A DNA stretch of 29,356 nt from DAOTYX01 sp034434635 (GCA_034434635.1 DAOTYX010000115.1:1-29356); one strand, 5' to 3'; shown: positions 16,401 to 24,471, numbered from the stretch's first letter. The notes: a model not told the origin generated them from the sequence alone. Translations and numbers: made by a program.

Positions 16401-17456
16401 TCACACCTCGTCTTCCCAATGCGGGCGGAAGTCCGCGGCCAGGCTGGCAGCAAAGACGGCCACCAGCCGCGCCGCCCGCTCCACATCCTTGACCGCCACC
16501 GTCTCGATCGGCTGATGCATGTAGCGGACAGGAATTGAGACCAGCACCGTGGGTACCCCCTCACGGCTCACCTGGATGGCCCAGGCGTCGGTGCCGCTGG
16601 CGCCGGGGACCGGTTCGATGTGGTAGGGGATCTCGTGCGCATCGGCGGCCTTCTTCAACGCCTCGACCAGCGCCGGGTGGAAGTTGGGGCCGACGGCGAT
16701 GGTGACCCCCTCCCCCAGGTTGTAGGTCCGATCATCGTTGAGGCCCGGCTGGCGGCCGAAGGTCACGTCGAGCGCCACCGCCGCATCCGGCGCCACGCCA
16801 TAGGCGGCGGTCCGCGCGCCGAACAGGCCGGTCTCCTCCTGCGTCGTGGCCACGGCGACCACATCCCAGGCGTGGCTCATGCCGCCGAGTTGCTCCAGGG
16901 CCAGTGTCACCGCCGCCACACAGGCGCGGTCATCGAGCGCCTTGCCGGCCACCAGCCCGCCCTTCAGTTCGATCATCTCGCGGCTGAAACTGATCAGGTC
17001 CCCCACGCGGACACAGGCACGTACCTCCTCTTCGGGCAGTCCCACGTCCACGAAGAGTTCCTCCCAGGGCAGCACGCGATCCCGCTGCTCTGCAGGGACG
17101 ACGTGAGGAGGGCGCATACCGACCACACCGGGCAGGTCCCGCTGGCCGTGGACGATGACCTCCGCGCCTGGCAGCACCCGCCGGTCCGTTCCGCCGACCC
17201 GGGAGATGCGCAGGAAGCCCTTATCTATCCCGGTCACACGCAGGCCGATCTCGTCCATATGCGCGGCCAGCATGAGCCGTGGGCGGGGCTCAGGGCCGCT
17301 GCCCCGACGCAGGCCGGCCAGGCTGTTCAGCCCTGTCTCCTGCAACTCATCCACCCAGGGGGTCCACAACTCGCGGATCACCTGCCGTACTGGCCCTTCG
17401 TGTCCGGCCAGGCCGGGGGTTTCGGACAGTCGTCTCAGCAGCGGGATGGTCTCCAA
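16401..17456 (-). CDS. M42-family metallo-aminopeptidase, copy 3
   Basis: This 351-residue paralogue is first in the run of three. It has LAAHMDEIGLRV, AGKALDDRACVAAV, VATTQEETGLFGART, AVALDVTFG and PVRYMHQPI, giving all expected metal ligands and the catalytic glutamate pair. GASGTDAWAIQVSREGVP is the pocket segment. It starts with TTG at 17456, supported by AGGAG six bases upstream in the 21-bp gap after the Pro/Thr-rich protein gene. The three copies differ enough to be old duplicates, which suggests a hetero-oligomeric or multi-specificity peptide-degrading set. Confidence 0.93.
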   Translation of the reverse strand: METIPLLRRLSETPGLAGHEGPVRQVIRELWTPWVDELQETGLNSLAGLRRGSGPEPRPRLMLAAHMDEIGLRVTGIDKGFLRISRVGGTDRRVLPGAEVIVHGQRDLPGVVGMRPPHVVPAEQRDRVLPWEELFVDVGLPEEEVRACVRVGDLISFSREMIELKGGLVAGKALDDRACVAAVTLALEQLGGMSHAWDVVAVATTQEETGLFGARTAAYGVAPDAAVALDVTFGRQPGLNDDRTYNLGEGVTIAVGPNFHPALVEALKKAADAHEIPYHIEPVPGASGTDAWAIQVSREGVPTVLVSIPVRYMHQPIETVAVKDVERAARLVAVFAASLAADFRPHWEDEV

Positions 17457-17477
17457 AGGCGGCTCCTTTCAGGTCGG

Positions 17478-17957
17478 TTACGGCGTGACTGGCGTCGTGG
17501 CCGTGATCGTCGGCGTCTCCGTCAGGGTGGGAGAAGGGGTAAAAGTAGGAGTCGGGGTGAAGGTAGCGGTGGGGAAGGGCGTGTCCGTCGCCGTCGGCGG
17601 CCAGGTCGGCGTCAGGGTGGGCCAGGGGGTGGCCGTAGGCGTTGGCGTCTCCGTCGGCGTGACGGTGGGGGTCTCGGTGGGAGTGCCTGTGGGAGTAGGC
17701 GTCTCCGTTGGCGTGAGTGACGGCGTCCCCGTCTCCGGCGTCGGCGGCCACGACTGGGTCGGCGTCGGTTCCAGGGTGTTGGTCGGCGGGGCCGGGGTGA
17801 AGGTGGACGTGCTGGTGACTACCGTCGGCTGTGGCGTGACCTGGGCCGGCGTGCGCAGCAAATACAGCAGGCTGAATCCTGTGCAGTAACAGGGCAGGGT
17901 CAGCAAGATGATGCCGATCAGGGCCAGACGGACAGGGCGGTTGCTATCTTTGGTCAT
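17478..17957 (-). CDS. Membrane-anchored Thr/Pro-rich stalk protein
   Basis: The 159-residue protein has a short basic N terminus (MTKDSNRPVR), one transmembrane helix (about 12-35, LALIGIILLTLPCYCTGFSLLYLL) and then about 115 residues of almost pure Thr/Pro/Ser. The latter are TPTETPTPT-type repeats with Trp punctuation (PWPTLTPTWPPT). Such tails are extended, probably O-glycosylated cell-surface spacers. No folded domain follows. The ATG at 17957 directly precedes the basic segment, and an extension to 18050 would cross the promoter. It has its own promoter (18016-17988) and probably leads the M42 genes, 21 bp away. The repeated DNA is prone to length change. Confidence 0.75.
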   Translation of the reverse strand: MTKDSNRPVRLALIGIILLTLPCYCTGFSLLYLLRTPAQVTPQPTVVTSTSTFTPAPPTNTLEPTPTQSWPPTPETGTPSLTPTETPTPTGTPTETPTVTPTETPTPTATPWPTLTPTWPPTATDTPFPTATFTPTPTFTPSPTLTETPTITATTPVTP

Positions 17958-17987
17958 CGGCGCGTTCCAGGTCACAGGCTTGCAGGC

Positions 17988-18016
17988 ATGATAGCACCGA
18001 CCGGGGTGAATGTCAA
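17988..18016 (-). promoter_or_regulatory. Sigma70-type promoter upstream of the stalk protein and M42 genes
   Basis: On the minus strand TTGACA (18016-18011) and TATCAT (17993-17988) are 17 bp apart, directly downstream of a strong hairpin. It probably drives the stalk gene and the genes after it, possibly down to tkt. Confidence 0.85.
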
Positions 18017-18019
18017 AGA

Positions 18020-18052
18020 AGGTGCCAGGCGCTTGAGAAGTGCCCGGCACCT
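18020..18052. repeat. Long imperfect hairpin, possible terminator
   Basis: AGGTGCC (18020-18026) pairs with GGCACCT (18046-18052). The pairing continues inward (GGCGCTT with AAGTGCC, one wobble) to a GAG loop, with a single A/C mismatch. On the minus strand it is followed by TCTTTG, a weak T-tract. It may end transcription of the upstream gene just before the promoter at 18016. Its sequence also looks like a dispersed repeat. Confidence 0.65.
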
Positions 18053-18059
18053 GGGCAGG

Positions 18060-19088
18060 TCATGGCCGGTCGGGGTAGAAGTCCACCACCGCCTCGGGGG
18101 TGACGTAAGCGATGGCCGCGGCGCGGCCGCGCACCGCCCCCGGGACCAGGGTCACGCCGGTGATGCCGGCAACCTCCTGCTGGAGCACCTCCACCGGCAC
18201 GGCCAGAGCGATCAGGGAACCGTCCGCGCTGACCGTCGAGCGCACCATCTGCGGCCCTTCCTTCCAATCCCCCTGGGCCGGGTCCCAGATCAGCAGGTAG
18301 GTCGAGTAAGCGCCGGCAGCGGGGTCGAAGAAGGCCCCGACGGCCGCTTCGGTGCCCAGATCGGGGTTGATGCGGCCGGAACCGACCGGTCGGCCAGTGG
18401 CAGTGTTGCCGTCCAGGTCCAGAGCGAACAGCCACTCCGTCTCTGTCTCCAGCGGGCTGGTGATAGGCTCGTAGAGCATGATCCAGAGAAGCGCCTCACC
18501 CGGCGCGGCCCAGCCGACCAGCGCGGCCGGCACGGCCTGCGTGGGCTGGAGGGTCACGCGCAGGTCAGGGGCCACGCTGGCGTTGGCGATGTCCACCGCC
18601 ACGGGCCACCGGGCTACCGGCGCGCCGGAGGTGAAGGCGGCCACGTCTCCCAGCGGGTCCACTGCCGGGATGGGCGTTGCCTGCGGGGTCGGCGTGGGTG
18701 TGGGCGGCGGCGGAAGGGTGGGGGTGGGTGGCGGCGTGGGCGTGCAGGCGACGACGTGGACGACGGCCCGTCCTCGTTCCCCGTGCGGCCCCACCGCCTG
18801 CACCTCGAAGTCGCCGGGGATCTCTCCGGCGACATAGAGGCCGTCAGCGGAGACCTCGCCGCCGCCGGTGGCCGCCCACTCGACGTCGTCCAGCGGCGGA
18901 CTCACGGCCAGCGTCACCTGCTGACCGATGCACAGGGAGGTCTCGGCCGGGACGATCTGCAGCTCGACTCTGCTACGGCTGCGCTGGGTGAGGAAACGTA
19001 CCAGGACGAACAGGCTGCTGACCAGGACCAGGAGCACCACCGCCAGGGTGACCCAGGAGAGGATCTTGCGCGCCTGCGGACTGAGCAA
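18060..19088 (-). CDS. Single-pass membrane protein with extracellular beta domains, unknown function
   Basis: The 342-residue protein has an N-terminal membrane helix (about 11-32, LSWVTLAVVLLVLVSSLFVLV). An Ig-like domain follows (about 40-115, CIGQQVTLAVSPPLDDVEWAATGGGEVS), then a TPTPPPTPTLPPPPTPTPTP linker. A C-terminal domain of about 200 residues contains LFALDLDGNTATG and DPAQGDWKEGP. The last domain resembles carbohydrate-binding or calcium-binding beta-sandwich modules in tone, but no family can be named. TTG at 19088 is the start, supported by AGGAGGTG five bases before it, and it lies 3 bp after the tilS stop. The gene is therefore a co-translated operon member despite its extracellular location. 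Confidence 0.75.
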   Translation of the reverse strand: MLSPQARKILSWVTLAVVLLVLVSSLFVLVRFLTQRSRSRVELQIVPAETSLCIGQQVTLAVSPPLDDVEWAATGGGEVSADGLYVAGEIPGDFEVQAVGPHGERGRAVVHVVACTPTPPPTPTLPPPPTPTPTPQATPIPAVDPLGDVAAFTSGAPVARWPVAVDIANASVAPDLRVTLQPTQAVPAALVGWAAPGEALLWIMLYEPITSPLETETEWLFALDLDGNTATGRPVGSGRINPDLGTEAAVGAFFDPAAGAYSTYLLIWDPAQGDWKEGPQMVRSTVSADGSLIALAVPVEVLQQEVAGITGVTLVPGAVRGRAAAIAYVTPEAVVDFYPDRP

Positions 19089-19091
19089 CTT

Positions 19092-20582
19092 TCACCTCCT
19101 GAAGACGAGCCGGAGCAGCCGCCGGGTGTGCGCGCTGACACAGGCCGTCTCCGCTACCCGCCAGCCGCAAACCCAGACGATCTCCCCGCCAGACAGCAGC
19201 AGCGGCAGCCGGTCTCGCCAGAGACGGGGAACGCGGGCGTTGACCATCCAGTCGCTCAGGCGGGGCGCGTGACCGGCCATCCCCTGCGGGCGAAACCGGT
19301 CACCGCGTCGGCGCGTGCGCAGCAAGAGCGGCGGGACCAGCGCGTCGGCGTCCAAATAAGCGGTCCAGCGGTCTGGGTTGGCAGCGACCTGTTCCGCAGT
19401 CCATTCCGACAGTTCTTCTGCCTGGAGCGACCACTCGCCATCCGGCAGCGGGGTGAGGCCGGGCCAGGCGACGGTGATTTCCACATCTGGTGGCAGCGTC
19501 GGCCCAGGCAGAGGGGAAGTGTACGTCGCGCCCTGGACCGTCAGGCGGTCATAGCCCACCACCAGCAACAATCCATCGGGCAGGGTGGCCTGGGCGCCTG
19601 TGTCGCCGTCGCGGGCGACGCGGACGGCGTTCTCGACGTGGACGAAGTCCACGTCCCGCAGTTGGGGGCGCAGGCGGCAGGCTGCCGCGCGCAGGAGTGC
19701 CCGCTGCATCGCCAGCGGCTGCGCCCGCCATGCGTTCCGGTCGAAGACCACGGCCTCCGGCCCCGTCTCGCGCACGGTCTCCTCCCAGGCCCAGTCGCGC
19801 AGCCGGGCCAGCAGGGCGTAGTCGGCGGCGACGACCTCGGCGGTGTGCTGCAAGCGACGGCGGATGTTGGGGTTGTAGGTCTCCAGGATGGGCAACAGTT
19901 CGTGGCGCAACCGGTTGCGGAAGTAAGTCGTGTCCAGATTGGAGCGGTCGAAGCGGGGCTCCAGCCCTTGTTCCACACAGTACTGTTCGATCTCGGCGCG
20001 AGGGGTCTCCAGGAGCGGGCGAATGATGTCAACGGCAGGAAACGGGCCATCCTGGAAATCTGCCTCGCGCAGCGGCTCCAGCAGCCGGTAGTCGGACAGG
20101 GGGGTGAGGGGGAGCATGCCGCGCAGGCCGGCGGGGCCGGCGCCGCGCAGGAAGTGCATCAGCACGGTCTCGGCCTGGTCGTCGCCGTTGTGGCCCACGG
20201 CCACCTTCGTCGCGCCCACCTCGCCGGCGACGTGGGCCAGGAAGGCGTAACGGACGCGGCGGGCGGCCTCCTCGAAGGCGAGGCCGTGGGCGCGGGCAAT
20301 GGCCGGGACGTCCCGCGTGACGAGCGTGGCCGGCAGGCCCCACCGCCGGGCCAGGTCGGCGACGAAGGCGGCGTCGGCGTCGGCCTCTGCGCCGCGCAGG
20401 CCGTGGTGGAGGTGGGCGACGTGCAGCCGCAGGCCGTACTCCTCACGCAGCCGCAGCAGGAGGTGCAGCAGGCAGAGCGAGTCTGGCCCGCCGGAGACGC
20501 CAACAACCACCCCATCGCCAGGGGCCAGCAAGCCGTGGCGGCGAATGAAAGCGTGGACTTGGGCCAGAAGGTCCATAGGCAT
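19092..20582 (-). CDS. tilS: tRNA(Ile)-lysidine synthase
   Basis: The 496-residue enzyme converts C34 of the CAU-anticodon tRNA-Ile to lysidine using ATP and lysine, so that AUA is read as Ile. The N-terminal PP-loop is complete (VVGVSGGPDSLCLLH, S30-S35). HLHHGLRGAEADADAAF, AVGHNGDDQAETVLMHFLRG and FDRSNLDTTYFRNRLRHELLP follow. The C-terminal substrate domain has RRRGDRFRPQGMAGHAPRLSDWMVNARVPRLWRDRLPLL-type sequence, split here by normal family variation. ATG codons at 20582 and 20576 are both possible with no strong Shine-Dalgarno; 20582 is given. It lies 29 bp after the GRAM/zinc-ribbon gene. Confidence 0.95.
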   Translation of the reverse strand: MPMDLLAQVHAFIRRHGLLAPGDGVVVGVSGGPDSLCLLHLLLRLREEYGLRLHVAHLHHGLRGAEADADAAFVADLARRWGLPATLVTRDVPAIARAHGLAFEEAARRVRYAFLAHVAGEVGATKVAVGHNGDDQAETVLMHFLRGAGPAGLRGMLPLTPLSDYRLLEPLREADFQDGPFPAVDIIRPLLETPRAEIEQYCVEQGLEPRFDRSNLDTTYFRNRLRHELLPILETYNPNIRRRLQHTAEVVAADYALLARLRDWAWEETVRETGPEAVVFDRNAWRAQPLAMQRALLRAAACRLRPQLRDVDFVHVENAVRVARDGDTGAQATLPDGLLLVVGYDRLTVQGATYTSPLPGPTLPPDVEITVAWPGLTPLPDGEWSLQAEELSEWTAEQVAANPDRWTAYLDADALVPPLLLRTRRRGDRFRPQGMAGHAPRLSDWMVNARVPRLWRDRLPLLLSGGEIVWVCGWRVAETACVSAHTRRLLRLVFRR

Positions 20583-20611
20583 CTGCGGATCGCCCCACCA
20601 CGGAAGGCGCT

Positions 20612-22054
20612 TTACAGGCGGATGACCGCGCCGCAGTACTCGCAGGTGATCTCGCGCATCCCTTTGACGATGGGAGTCGTGATCAGCGCACCGCAGGTCG
20701 GACATTTGGTCGGCGCGGCCTGCGCTGGCTGGGCGGCTTCCCCGGCGGCCTGCTCCTGCGTCGCCTGTACCCGCTCCCGCTCGATCTCGCCCGACTTCAC
20801 CCGTCCGATCAGCCCGGCCCAGGTCTCGTTATCCCCCTTCAGCAGGCGGAGACGAGCCTGGGAAAGACGGGCCTCAGGGGTGAACTTGACCTCCAGAATC
20901 TCCCTGTGGCCCAGGAATCCTGTCTGGGAGGAGGTCACCTCGGCCACGTGGCCGATAGGCACCTCGAAGAGCAACTCCTGGACGGTTTGCTTTTCGGTAG
21001 TGATGAACAGCACCTTCTTGGTCGCCACCTGCTCTTTGCGTTCAAAGATCAGCCGGCCGTCGGTCAGGTAGAGCACGCCCTCCGGCCCCTCATTCCCATC
21101 CTGCAGGTACTGGGCGCGCGTGGCCGCGACGATCGCCTCGTCGGGGTGGAATCCGAAAGAGGCCTGCTCGGCATGGTCGAGGGCGGTGTGGATCTCCTCG
21201 ATCTGCTTCTGGGTCTGGGTCACGTTGTCATCGAAGGTGTCGAACATCGCCTCCAGGGCCTGCTGCGCTGCGCTGACCTTGCTCTCCAGCAGGCTGATGC
21301 TGCTCTGGGCGGAAGCGGCCTGGGCCGCGCCGCCGGAGTAGGCCTGGTGAAGCGCGTTCTGCGCCTGGGTGACGTCCGCCTGCAACCCCTGGCTGCGGCG
21401 AGTGATTTCTTCTACCACCCGGGCGCGCATCTCGGCCCACTGGTTGGCGCGCACCTCGACCTTCCGCTCGAGGAAACTGCCAAAGACGTAGCCGCGGGCG
21501 CGCACGCGCTCGATCTCGGCGGGGAGCATGGCCAGCGCCGAGTCCACATCCTCGAGGTCGCGCTGGATGTCCACCAGCGTGGCTGCCTGCTGCACCGCCT
21601 GGAGACGGGAGGAGAGCGCGTCGAGGTCGGCAGTCGCACTGCCGGCTGCCGCTACGCCAGCCGCGGCAGCGCCAGCCACAGCCGCGCCAGCCACGGCGGC
21701 TCCCGCGGGCGCGAGGAAGGAGCGGCGTTGCTCGCGGCGCAGTTGCCGTTGCTCCAACCGCTGCGCGGCAGAAATGTAGCCACCCACTGGCGCCCCTGGC
21801 CGCACGCCGGGTTTCTGTGGCGGTGGAGCAGGGATCTTGGCCACAGGCGGCTTGGGGGGGGGAGGCGTGGTCGGCTTCGCTGCGGGCGCTTTCTGCGGCG
21901 GGGGAGCGGGGATCTTCGCCACAGGCGGCTTCGGCGGTGGCGGCGTCGGCGTCTTCGCCGCGGGTGGCTTCGGGGACGGTGGGGTGGCGGGCTTGGGCGC
22001 AGCAGGTTTGAAGCCGCCTCCCTTATCACCAGGGCCAGGTTCTTTCTTTTGCAT
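20612..22054 (-). CDS. Pro-rich, coiled-coil, GRAM-like and zinc-ribbon protein of unknown function
   Basis: The 480-residue product has four visible parts. Residues 1-90 are a Pro/Lys/Ala-rich tract in which PPPPKPPVAKIPAPPPQK occurs twice. Residues about 110-145 are an Ala/Gly-rich stretch. Residues about 145-310 are predicted coiled-coil (ADLDALSSRLQAVQQAATLVDIQRDLEDV, QTQKQIEEIHTALDHA). From about 310 a GRAM/PH-like domain follows (GVLYLTDGRLIFERKE, VPIGHVAEVTSSQTGF). The C terminus is a zinc ribbon (CPTCGALI ... CEYCGAVIRL). GRAM-like domains often bind membranes or proteins, so a cytoplasmic scaffold is plausible. ATG 22054 or GTG 22057 both fit GGGAG upstream. It sits between prfB and tilS. 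Confidence 0.8.
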   Translation of the reverse strand: MQKKEPGPGDKGGGFKPAAPKPATPPSPKPPAAKTPTPPPPKPPVAKIPAPPPQKAPAAKPTTPPPPKPPVAKIPAPPPQKPGVRPGAPVGGYISAAQRLEQRQLRREQRRSFLAPAGAAVAGAAVAGAAAAGVAAAGSATADLDALSSRLQAVQQAATLVDIQRDLEDVDSALAMLPAEIERVRARGYVFGSFLERKVEVRANQWAEMRARVVEEITRRSQGLQADVTQAQNALHQAYSGGAAQAASAQSSISLLESKVSAAQQALEAMFDTFDDNVTQTQKQIEEIHTALDHAEQASFGFHPDEAIVAATRAQYLQDGNEGPEGVLYLTDGRLIFERKEQVATKKVLFITTEKQTVQELLFEVPIGHVAEVTSSQTGFLGHREILEVKFTPEARLSQARLRLLKGDNETWAGLIGRVKSGEIERERVQATQEQAAGEAAQPAQAAPTKCPTCGALITTPIVKGMREITCEYCGAVIRL

Positions 22055-22072
22055 CACACTTTCTCCCTTCTC

Positions 22073-22108
22073 ATTCTGCGTCTGCCTCTCCGCCTCTCCG
22101 CGTCTCCC
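22073..22108. repeat. 8-bp CT-rich array between prfB and the GRAM-like gene
   Basis: GTCTGCCT, CTCCGCCT, CTCCGCGT and CTCCCTAC follow one another with a period of 8, filling most of the gap down to the prfB stop codon. The match between units is looser than in the other arrays. Confidence 0.5.
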
Positions 22109-23194
22109 TACCCTCCCACCGTCATCCTGAGGTATGCCTCCATCAGGTCGTCCAACCGCCCGTCGAAGACCGCTTGAGTGTTGCCAGTCTCATAACCTGT
22201 GCGGTGGTCCTTGACCATCTGGTAGGGATGGATAACATAGGAGCGGATCTGGTTGCCCCAGCCGGCGTCCTTGTGTTCGCCCTTCAATTCGGCCAGTGCT
22301 TCCAGTCGCTTCTCCTCTTCGACCTCGGCCAGGCGGGCGCGGAGGACGCGCATGGCGGTCTCGCGGTTCTGCGTCTGTGAGCGTTCGTTCTGACAGGTGA
22401 CGACAATGCCGGTGGGGAGGTGTGTGATGCGCACCGCCGTCTCGTTTTTCTGCATGTGCTGCCCGCCAGCGCTGGATGAGCGAAAGGTCTCGATTCTCAG
22501 GTCATTGGGGTCAATCTGCACCCCGTTGCGCTCCGGCAGGTCGGGCCATACCTCGACCAGGACGAAGGAGGTGTGGCGGCGATGGGCGGCGTCGAAGGGG
22601 GAGAGCCGCACCAGCCGATGCACTCCGCGTTCGGCGCGCAGGTAGCCATAGGCATAAGGCCCGCTGACGGCGACGATCGCGCGCTTGATGCCCGCCTCCT
22701 CGCCATGGAGAAGGTCCACAACTTCCGTGGTGTAGCCACGCGCCTCCGCCCACCGCAGGTACATGCGCAGCAACATCTCGGCAAAGTCCTGGGCGTCGGT
22801 GCCCCCCGCGCCGGCGTGGAGGGCCAGGAATGCGTCCCCCCGGTCATAAGGGCCGGAGAAACAGAGCAGGAACTGCAGTCGTTCCAGCCGCTCCTCGATG
22901 TCCGCGACCTCGGCAGAGAGTTCCTCCACCAGGCTCTCGTCCCCCAGGTCTGCCAGTTCGCGCGCGTCCCGCGTTCGCTGCTCGAGGGTCTGCCAGGGTT
23001 CCAGTTCTTCGCGCAGCCCGGCCAGTCGCTGCATGGTCTCCTGCGCGGCCTCCGGGTCGTCCCAGAAGTCCGGCGCGGCGGCCTCCTGTTCCAGCCGGGC
23101 GACCTCCGCCTCCTTGTCGGTCAGGTCAAAGGCGCCCCCGTAGGTCAGAGAGTCGGTCAGCGAGGGCGGCTAATCGGTAACTCAGTTCATCCAT
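22108..23194 (-). CDS. prfB: Peptide chain release factor 2, with programmed +1 frameshift
   Basis: The gene is read in two phases: 22 codons from ATG 23194 to CTT, then +1 into the main frame from GAC 23127, giving about 361 residues, the usual RF2 length. RF2 releases peptides at UGA and UAA. Seen are the N-terminal DFWDDPEAAQ segment, the codon-recognition motif SPF (VRLSPFDAAHRRHTSF) and the catalytic GGQ loop in SSAGGQHMQKNETAVR. Low RF2 levels leave the internal UGA unread and favour frameshifting, so the gene is autoregulated. The main frame alone has an ATG at 23034, but that would lose the N-terminal domain. It lies 20 bp after mscL. If the AhpD-like TGA is selenocysteine, RF2 is also the factor competing at that codon. 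Confidence 0.96.
23125..23142 (-). other. RF2 programmed frameshift site
   Basis: On the minus strand the site reads CGGGGG-CGC-CTT-TGA-C: an internal Shine-Dalgarno-like G-run, a three-base spacer, the slippery CTT, and the in-frame UGA followed by C. The spacing is the same as in the E. coli prfB site (AGGGGG-TAT-CTT-TGA-C). Confidence 0.95.
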
Positions 23195-23214
23195 AGGTCT
23201 TTCAGGTTTCTCCT

Positions 23215-23661
23215 CTATCCGCTCAGTGTTTCCAGTTGTGAGGTGCAATGTGGGCAGCGGGTCGCCTTGAGCGGGATGGTTGACAGACAGTATGGGCACT
23301 CACGGGTGGTCGGCTCGGCAGGTGCAGCCGGTGCCGGACGGCGCAGGCGATTCACCTGGCGCACCAGCAGGAAGATCACCAGGGCTACAATGATGAAATC
23401 CAGCATCGTATTGATGAACAGACCGTAGTTGATCGTCGGCGCGCCGGCTGCCTGCGCTTCGGCCAGGCTGGCATAGCGGCCGCTCAGGCTGATGAAGAGG
23501 TTGGAGAAGTCCACCCTGCCCAGGAGCAGGCCGATGGGTGGCATCAGGATGTCATTGACCAGCGAAGTGATGATGCGGCCGAAGGCTGTGCCGATGATGA
23601 TGCCCACCGCCATATCCACGACGTTGCCGCGCAGCACGAACTCCTTGAACTCTTTCAACAT
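23215..23661 (-). CDS. mscL: Large-conductance mechanosensitive channel MscL with C-terminal zinc ribbon
   Basis: The 148-residue protein opens with FKEFVLRGNVVDMAVGIIIGTAFGRIITSLVNDILMPPIG, the amphipathic helix and first pore helix of MscL (shown here in its recognisable parts). TM2 is about 80-100 (LDFIIVALVIFLLVRQVN). MscL opens under membrane tension to release solutes in hypo-osmotic shock. After RRPAPAAPAEP, where the usual cytoplasmic helix bundle is expected, the C terminus carries ECPYCLSTIPLKATRCPHC, a zinc-ribbon-like pair of CxxC motifs. The start has GGGGGTGA just upstream, and the gene follows the ybjN-like gene by 32 bp. Confidence 0.94.
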   Translation of the reverse strand: MLKEFKEFVLRGNVVDMAVGIIIGTAFGRIITSLVNDILMPPIGLLLGRVDFSNLFISLSGRYASLAEAQAAGAPTINYGLFINTMLDFIIVALVIFLLVRQVNRLRRPAPAAPAEPTTRECPYCLSTIPLKATRCPHCTSQLETLSG

Positions 23662-23693
23662 GGCTCACCCCCTTCGCTGACTATCCCCCCGCT

Positions 23694-24173
23694 TCAGCGC
23701 TGACCCTCTATCTGGGCAACCGCGTCGGCTGGAGAGACACCCGCATAGATGACGCTCATGATGCCAGGCAGGTAGCGGTCCATCATCAGAACGTTCGTGT
23801 AGACCATCGTCCTGACCATCTGGGGGGTCAGTTGCCCTCCCTCGACATCAATGGAGGTCTTGTAGCGAACCTCTCCGTCGGAGAAATCCATCTCGAAGTT
23901 GCCGATGATCAGGCCGTAGTTGGCGCGGGTCAGATACTCCGCCACCTCCTGTCGCTTGTTAGCCGGAACCTTGGACTCCATCACCGAGTAGAACAGGAAA
24001 CGCTGCTGATCCTCTCGTGCCTGAGCATAGCATATCCAGCTGCCGTTGTCGCCCGAGAAGCCCATCTGGAGGATGGGCTTCCCCTCGATCTGCAGGAACC
24101 TCCAACCGTCGTCTCTGAAGAACTGGACCACGGTGTCAAGAATACCTGGGGTGCTCGCGGCCATTGATGTCAT
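23694..24173 (-). CDS. YbjN-domain protein
   Basis: The 159-residue soluble protein has the YbjN/type III chaperone-like fold signature. Segments include VVQFFRDDGWRFLQIEGKPILQMGFSG, RFLFYSVMESKVPANKRQEVAEYLTRANYGLIIGNFEMDFSDGEVRYKT-like strands and helices, and MVYTNVLMMDRYLPGIMSVIYAG near the end. They are given here only as landmarks. The fold is a putative sensor or chaperone domain without known catalysis. ATG 24173 has GAGGA three to four bases away. It is the first gene of the long minus-strand run. A 12-bp palindrome at 24272-24283 lies 100 bp upstream. Confidence 0.85.
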   Translation of the reverse strand: MTSMAASTPGILDTVVQFFRDDGWRFLQIEGKPILQMGFSGDNGSWICYAQAREDQQRFLFYSVMESKVPANKRQEVAEYLTRANYGLIIGNFEMDFSDGEVRYKTSIDVEGGQLTPQMVRTMVYTNVLMMDRYLPGIMSVIYAGVSPADAVAQIEGQR

Positions 24174-24271
24174 CTTTCCTCATTCCTTTCGTATCCTCTG
24201 CGCGCCCGGACCATTGCACCGATGGCGCACCAGGATGTTGCGGCCATCGGCCAGTCCTCATTCTCTTCACG

Positions 24272-24283
24272 ACAGGTACCTGT
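24272..24283. promoter_or_regulatory. 12-bp palindrome upstream of the ybjN-like gene, operator-like
   Basis: ACAGGTACCTGT is a perfect two-fold symmetric site 99 bp upstream of the ybjN-like start, in the region where the promoter of the long minus-strand unit should be. The binding protein is unknown, and no convincing -10/-35 pair is seen. Confidence 0.4.
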
Positions 24284-24380
24284 TTAACGGCCTGTGCGTG
24301 AACCGCAGCGCAGTAACTGCCTACCCACGCCGACTGAAGTCGCCCGCTTTGGGCCTTCGGCCTGCGGTCTGCCTGCGCTG

Positions 24381-24471
24381 ACCCTCACCCCACCCCCGGC
24401 GGCTTCGCCGCCACCCTCTCCCCTCTCCCGCTGCGCGGGAGAGGGGAGAGGGCAGGGGAAGGGGTGAGGGT
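24381..24471. repeat. Three-way hairpin repeat element
   Basis: The outer arms ACCCTCACCCC (24381-24391) and GGGGTGAGGGT (24461-24471) are perfectly complementary. Inside are two hairpins: GGCGGC/GCCGCC (24398-24412, TTC loop) and a 17-bp perfect stem (24414-24430 with 24436-24452, 5-nt loop). The whole can fold as a cruciform or three-way junction. It looks like a dispersed palindromic element. Confidence 0.85.

Noticed and set aside
17988..21071. A plus-strand open frame of more than 1,000 codons antisense to tilS and neighbours
   Set aside because: It lies opposite well-supported genes in GC-rich DNA, has low-complexity Gly/Arg/Val-rich translation and no family motif; it is a composition shadow.
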